This document shows positions 62,040-63,671 of a stretch of DNA of 63,671 bases, in pieces. The notes under the pieces were generated by a model. That model was not told the origin of the DNA, ran no database searches, and saw only the letters and a list, made by a program, of their open reading frames with translations. A program made the position numbers and the translations under genes. The stretch covers positions 1 through 63,671 of the forward strand of contig JAPZRK010000071.1 in the NCBI GenBank assembly GCA_027531445.1. The letters are read 5' to 3'. This DNA comes from Leptospira sp. (lineage in GTDB: Bacteria; Spirochaetota; Leptospiria; Leptospirales; Leptospiraceae). Positions within the stretch are counted from its first letter, which is position 1. Every line of letters begins with the position of its first letter.

Positions 62040-62897
62040 CTGGACAACCATCTCAATGCATTCCTCCGTGGCGTTATAGAAGCAGTCACGGAGTTTTTAC
62101 CGGTATCATCAACTGGACACCTATTTTTTTTCAGCTACTTCTTTCCCTTTCAAGGATTAGGAGATATCTCCGACTCCTTCGAAGATCTATATGATATTTT
62201 CATTCAAACAGGCGCTATTCTTTCAGTTCTGTTTTTGTATTATAAAAAATTTATCCTACATGGGAAGGAAGCCTATACGTATTTGAAGGGAGATCTTTCC
62301 GCTAAGGTGGGATTTGATTTCTATCGAAATATTCTAACCGGTATTTTTCCCATTGTTTTATTAGGTTTTGGTCTGAAAGGAATTCTCGACCAGATCAAAT
62401 CATCGGACTTTCTCTTATTGATTTTAGGCATGGCTTGGCTTTTGGGTGGTCTCGTTATGGTCGCCGTCGAAGCTTGGCGAATCAAAAAAGAAAAAGATCA
62501 CATTGAAGAAACATCACATCATTTGGGTTTCAAAGAAGCATTATTGATTGGGATTTTTCAATGTTTCGCATTAATCCCGGGCGTTTCTCGTTCGGCTGCT
62601 ACGATCATTACTGCCCGCGTGTTAGGTATTTCCAAAAAAGATTCTGCAGAATTTTCATTTTTCCTTGCTTTGCCTGTTCTAACACTCGCGGGTTTTTATA
62701 AATTATACAAACATAGAGCTATTTTAAATCAAGAGACCATTGGCATTTTAGTCTTTGGATCTTTCGTCTCGTTTGTTATTTGTTATTTTATCATTAGATT
62801 GTTTATCGCATTTTTAAGAAGACGAAGTTTTTTAGCCTTTGGTGTATATCGAATCATTTTAGGCATTTTGGTTACGTTGTATTTCTTAAATTACTAA
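62040..62897 (+). CDS. uppP: Undecaprenyl-diphosphatase UppP with CTG or ATT start
   Basis: A 285-residue UppP/BacA that turns undecaprenyl diphosphate into the monophosphate carrier used for peptidoglycan and LPS. The family N-terminus AFLRGVIEAVTEFLPVSSTG and the second motif PGVSRSAATI are intact, with about eight helices. No ATG, GTG or TTG occurs in frame before this conserved block; the first TTG, at 62235, would delete it. AGGAG at 62027-62031 points to CTG at 62040 (8 bases away) or ATT at 62037 (5 bases). I give the CTG. The AGGAG overlaps the stop of the upstream lipoprotein gene. Confidence 0.9.
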   Translation: MDNHLNAFLRGVIEAVTEFLPVSSTGHLFFFSYFFPFQGLGDISDSFEDLYDIFIQTGAILSVLFLYYKKFILHGKEAYTYLKGDLSAKVGFDFYRNILTGIFPIVLLGFGLKGILDQIKSSDFLLLILGMAWLLGGLVMVAVEAWRIKKEKDHIEETSHHLGFKEALLIGIFQCFALIPGVSRSAATIITARVLGISKKDSAEFSFFLALPVLTLAGFYKLYKHRAILNQETIGILVFGSFVSFVICYFIIRLFIAFLRRRSFLAFGVYRIILGILVTLYFLNY

Positions 62898-62907
62898 ATA
62901 AGCCTTT

Positions 62908-63671
62908 CTATTCGTATATTTGTTTAGCTAATTTTAAAAAGTCTTTGTTTTCCGGAAATTCTCTTAAACTTTGATTGAGAAGTGATATTGCTTTGCGATC
63001 ATTATTTGTTTTAGAATACAAATAAATCAAGTTCACATTATTTTTATGATGTTTTGGGTTTCTTACTCTTAACCTTTCTGCCCAAGGTAGTGCTTGGGTA
63101 TATTCATTCAATTTAAAGAATGCTAATGTCAACATTAGAAACAGATCATCGCCCTGTGGACGAATCGATATTGCCTTTTTCAGATAGAAGATTGCGTTAC
63201 GCCAATCCTTTTGTCGAAAGTAGATTTTACCAAGCAGTGATGGGAGTAAGTAATTATTGCTCACAGTTTTCTGAAGTTCTAGAAGGATATCCTTTGCCTT
63301 ATCAAATTCATTTTTACGAGAAAAATCTTTTGCTTTATGAAATTTCACTAATTCACTTTCGGAAAGACGAGACATTTCTTTACCTTTGTAAACTATCTTG
63401 ATAAAGGTTAGGTCATCCGTTATTGTCCCGAAAGTTTCTATCTTATTTACAATCGTTTTGAGGTCCGCATTTGAATCTTGTACGAAGGATAGAATTTGGT
63501 TATGGTCCTCATTAATGATCCGATTAGTTGGATCATTATCCTTGGATAGGTCAATATCGTCCCTTCCATCGGAACCACAAATTAGTATGTCATCAGGATA
63601 AAGTTGAAATGTTTTGATTTGAAAGTTTTTTTCATTTTTTGGGAATCCCAACTTTCTCAACCAAAGTTCAT
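62908..63671 (-). CDS. SpoIIE-type phosphatase with TPR tail, 5' end outside window
   Basis: The C-terminal 254 residues of a protein that continues past the right edge; the frame is still open there. FQLYPDDILICGSDGRDDI and FGTITDDLTFIKI match the last strands and metal-binding Asp positions of PP2C/SpoIIE phosphatases. About 130 residues of TPR repeats follow (LLPSLLGKIYFRQKDWRNAI, FLMLTLAFFKLNEYTQALPW, NNDRKAISLLNQSLREFPEN). Such proteins reverse serine phosphorylation of anti-anti-sigma factors in partner-switching systems. Which partner is used cannot be seen. It converges on uppP with 10 bases between. Confidence 0.87.
   Translation of the reverse strand, partial: ELWLRKLGFPKNEKNFQIKTFQLYPDDILICGSDGRDDIDLSKDNDPTNRIINEDHNQILSFVQDSNADLKTIVNKIETFGTITDDLTFIKIVYKGKEMSRLSESELVKFHKAKDFSRKNEFDKAKDILLELQKTVSNNYLLPSLLGKIYFRQKDWRNAIFYLKKAISIRPQGDDLFLMLTLAFFKLNEYTQALPWAERLRVRNPKHHKNNVNLIYLYSKTNNDRKAISLLNQSLREFPENKDFLKLAKQIYE

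Noticed and set aside
1..63671. tRNA, rRNA, CRISPR arrays, insertion sequences or a prophage.
   Set aside because: None could be recognised by eye. No periodic spacer arrays, transposase motifs or phage structural genes are visible.

Overview
The window reads as chromosome of a diderm spirochaete, most likely a Leptospira. This is inference from gene content and style. It carries a periplasmic-type flagellin (FlaB), LPS synthesis (LpxC), Mla/MCE lipid transport, many proteins with loose spirochaetal lipoboxes, OmpA-like envelope proteins, an orphan PTS enzyme I, and a cyclic-nucleotide-gated K+ channel of the type known from Leptospira licerasiae (LliK). Base composition is AT-rich and fairly even. 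I see no rRNA, tRNA, CRISPR array, insertion sequence or prophage. No stretch above about 300 bases lacks a gene; the longest gaps are about 200-235 bases, at 6570-6773 and 11294-11527.

Layout. 1-8614: a cut-off acyl-CoA synthetase, a TPR protein, a YopX-domain protein, an orphan ParA ATPase, the cNMP-gated channel, YbaB, an OmpA lipoprotein, flagellin FlaB with a textbook terminator, cobalamin adenosyltransferase and a POT peptide transporter. 8599-15331, mostly minus strand: PtsI, LpxC, and an MlaE-MlaF-MlaD operon headed by an aromatic-repeat protein whose stop overlaps the mlaE start. 15356-25445: Ddl, a Na+/solute symporter, XseB/XseA, an AI-2E-type exporter, DedA, a FemAB-like protein, and ClpS-ClpA. 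25468-34423: a RidA pair, an hsp20 pair behind two tandem CIRCE-like operators and closed by a strong terminator, HisC, LeuA, a multi-pass membrane protein, an outer-membrane beta-barrel candidate, GDPD and a YhhQ-type transporter. 34577-45539: a membrane-anchored GH18 protein, TsaC/Sua5, SppA, UvrA with a degenerate acyl-CoA dehydrogenase-like gene, and an operon of coiled-coil lipoprotein, OmpA protein and CDF zinc exporter. 45590-63671: MgtE, several lipoproteins, ExoIII, a receptor adenylate cyclase with FecR/Fn3 and DUF5683 partners, HisD-PanC, Mfd, a lipoprotein, UppP, and a cut-off SpoIIE-type phosphatase/TPR protein.

The genes join into a few themes: envelope building and lipid traffic (LpxC, Mla, Ddl, UppP, OmpA proteins), proteostasis (ClpS/ClpA, Hsp20, SppA), DNA repair (UvrA, Mfd, XseAB, ExoIII), and cAMP signalling (a cyclase and a cNMP-gated channel in one window). 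The observations most worth a second look are the tandem CIRCE-like operators at hsp20, the aromatic-repeat protein coupled to MlaE, the uppP gene that appears to start at CTG or ATT, the mfd gene whose conserved N-terminus extends upstream without a normal start codon, and the cyclase-FecR-DUF5683 cluster.
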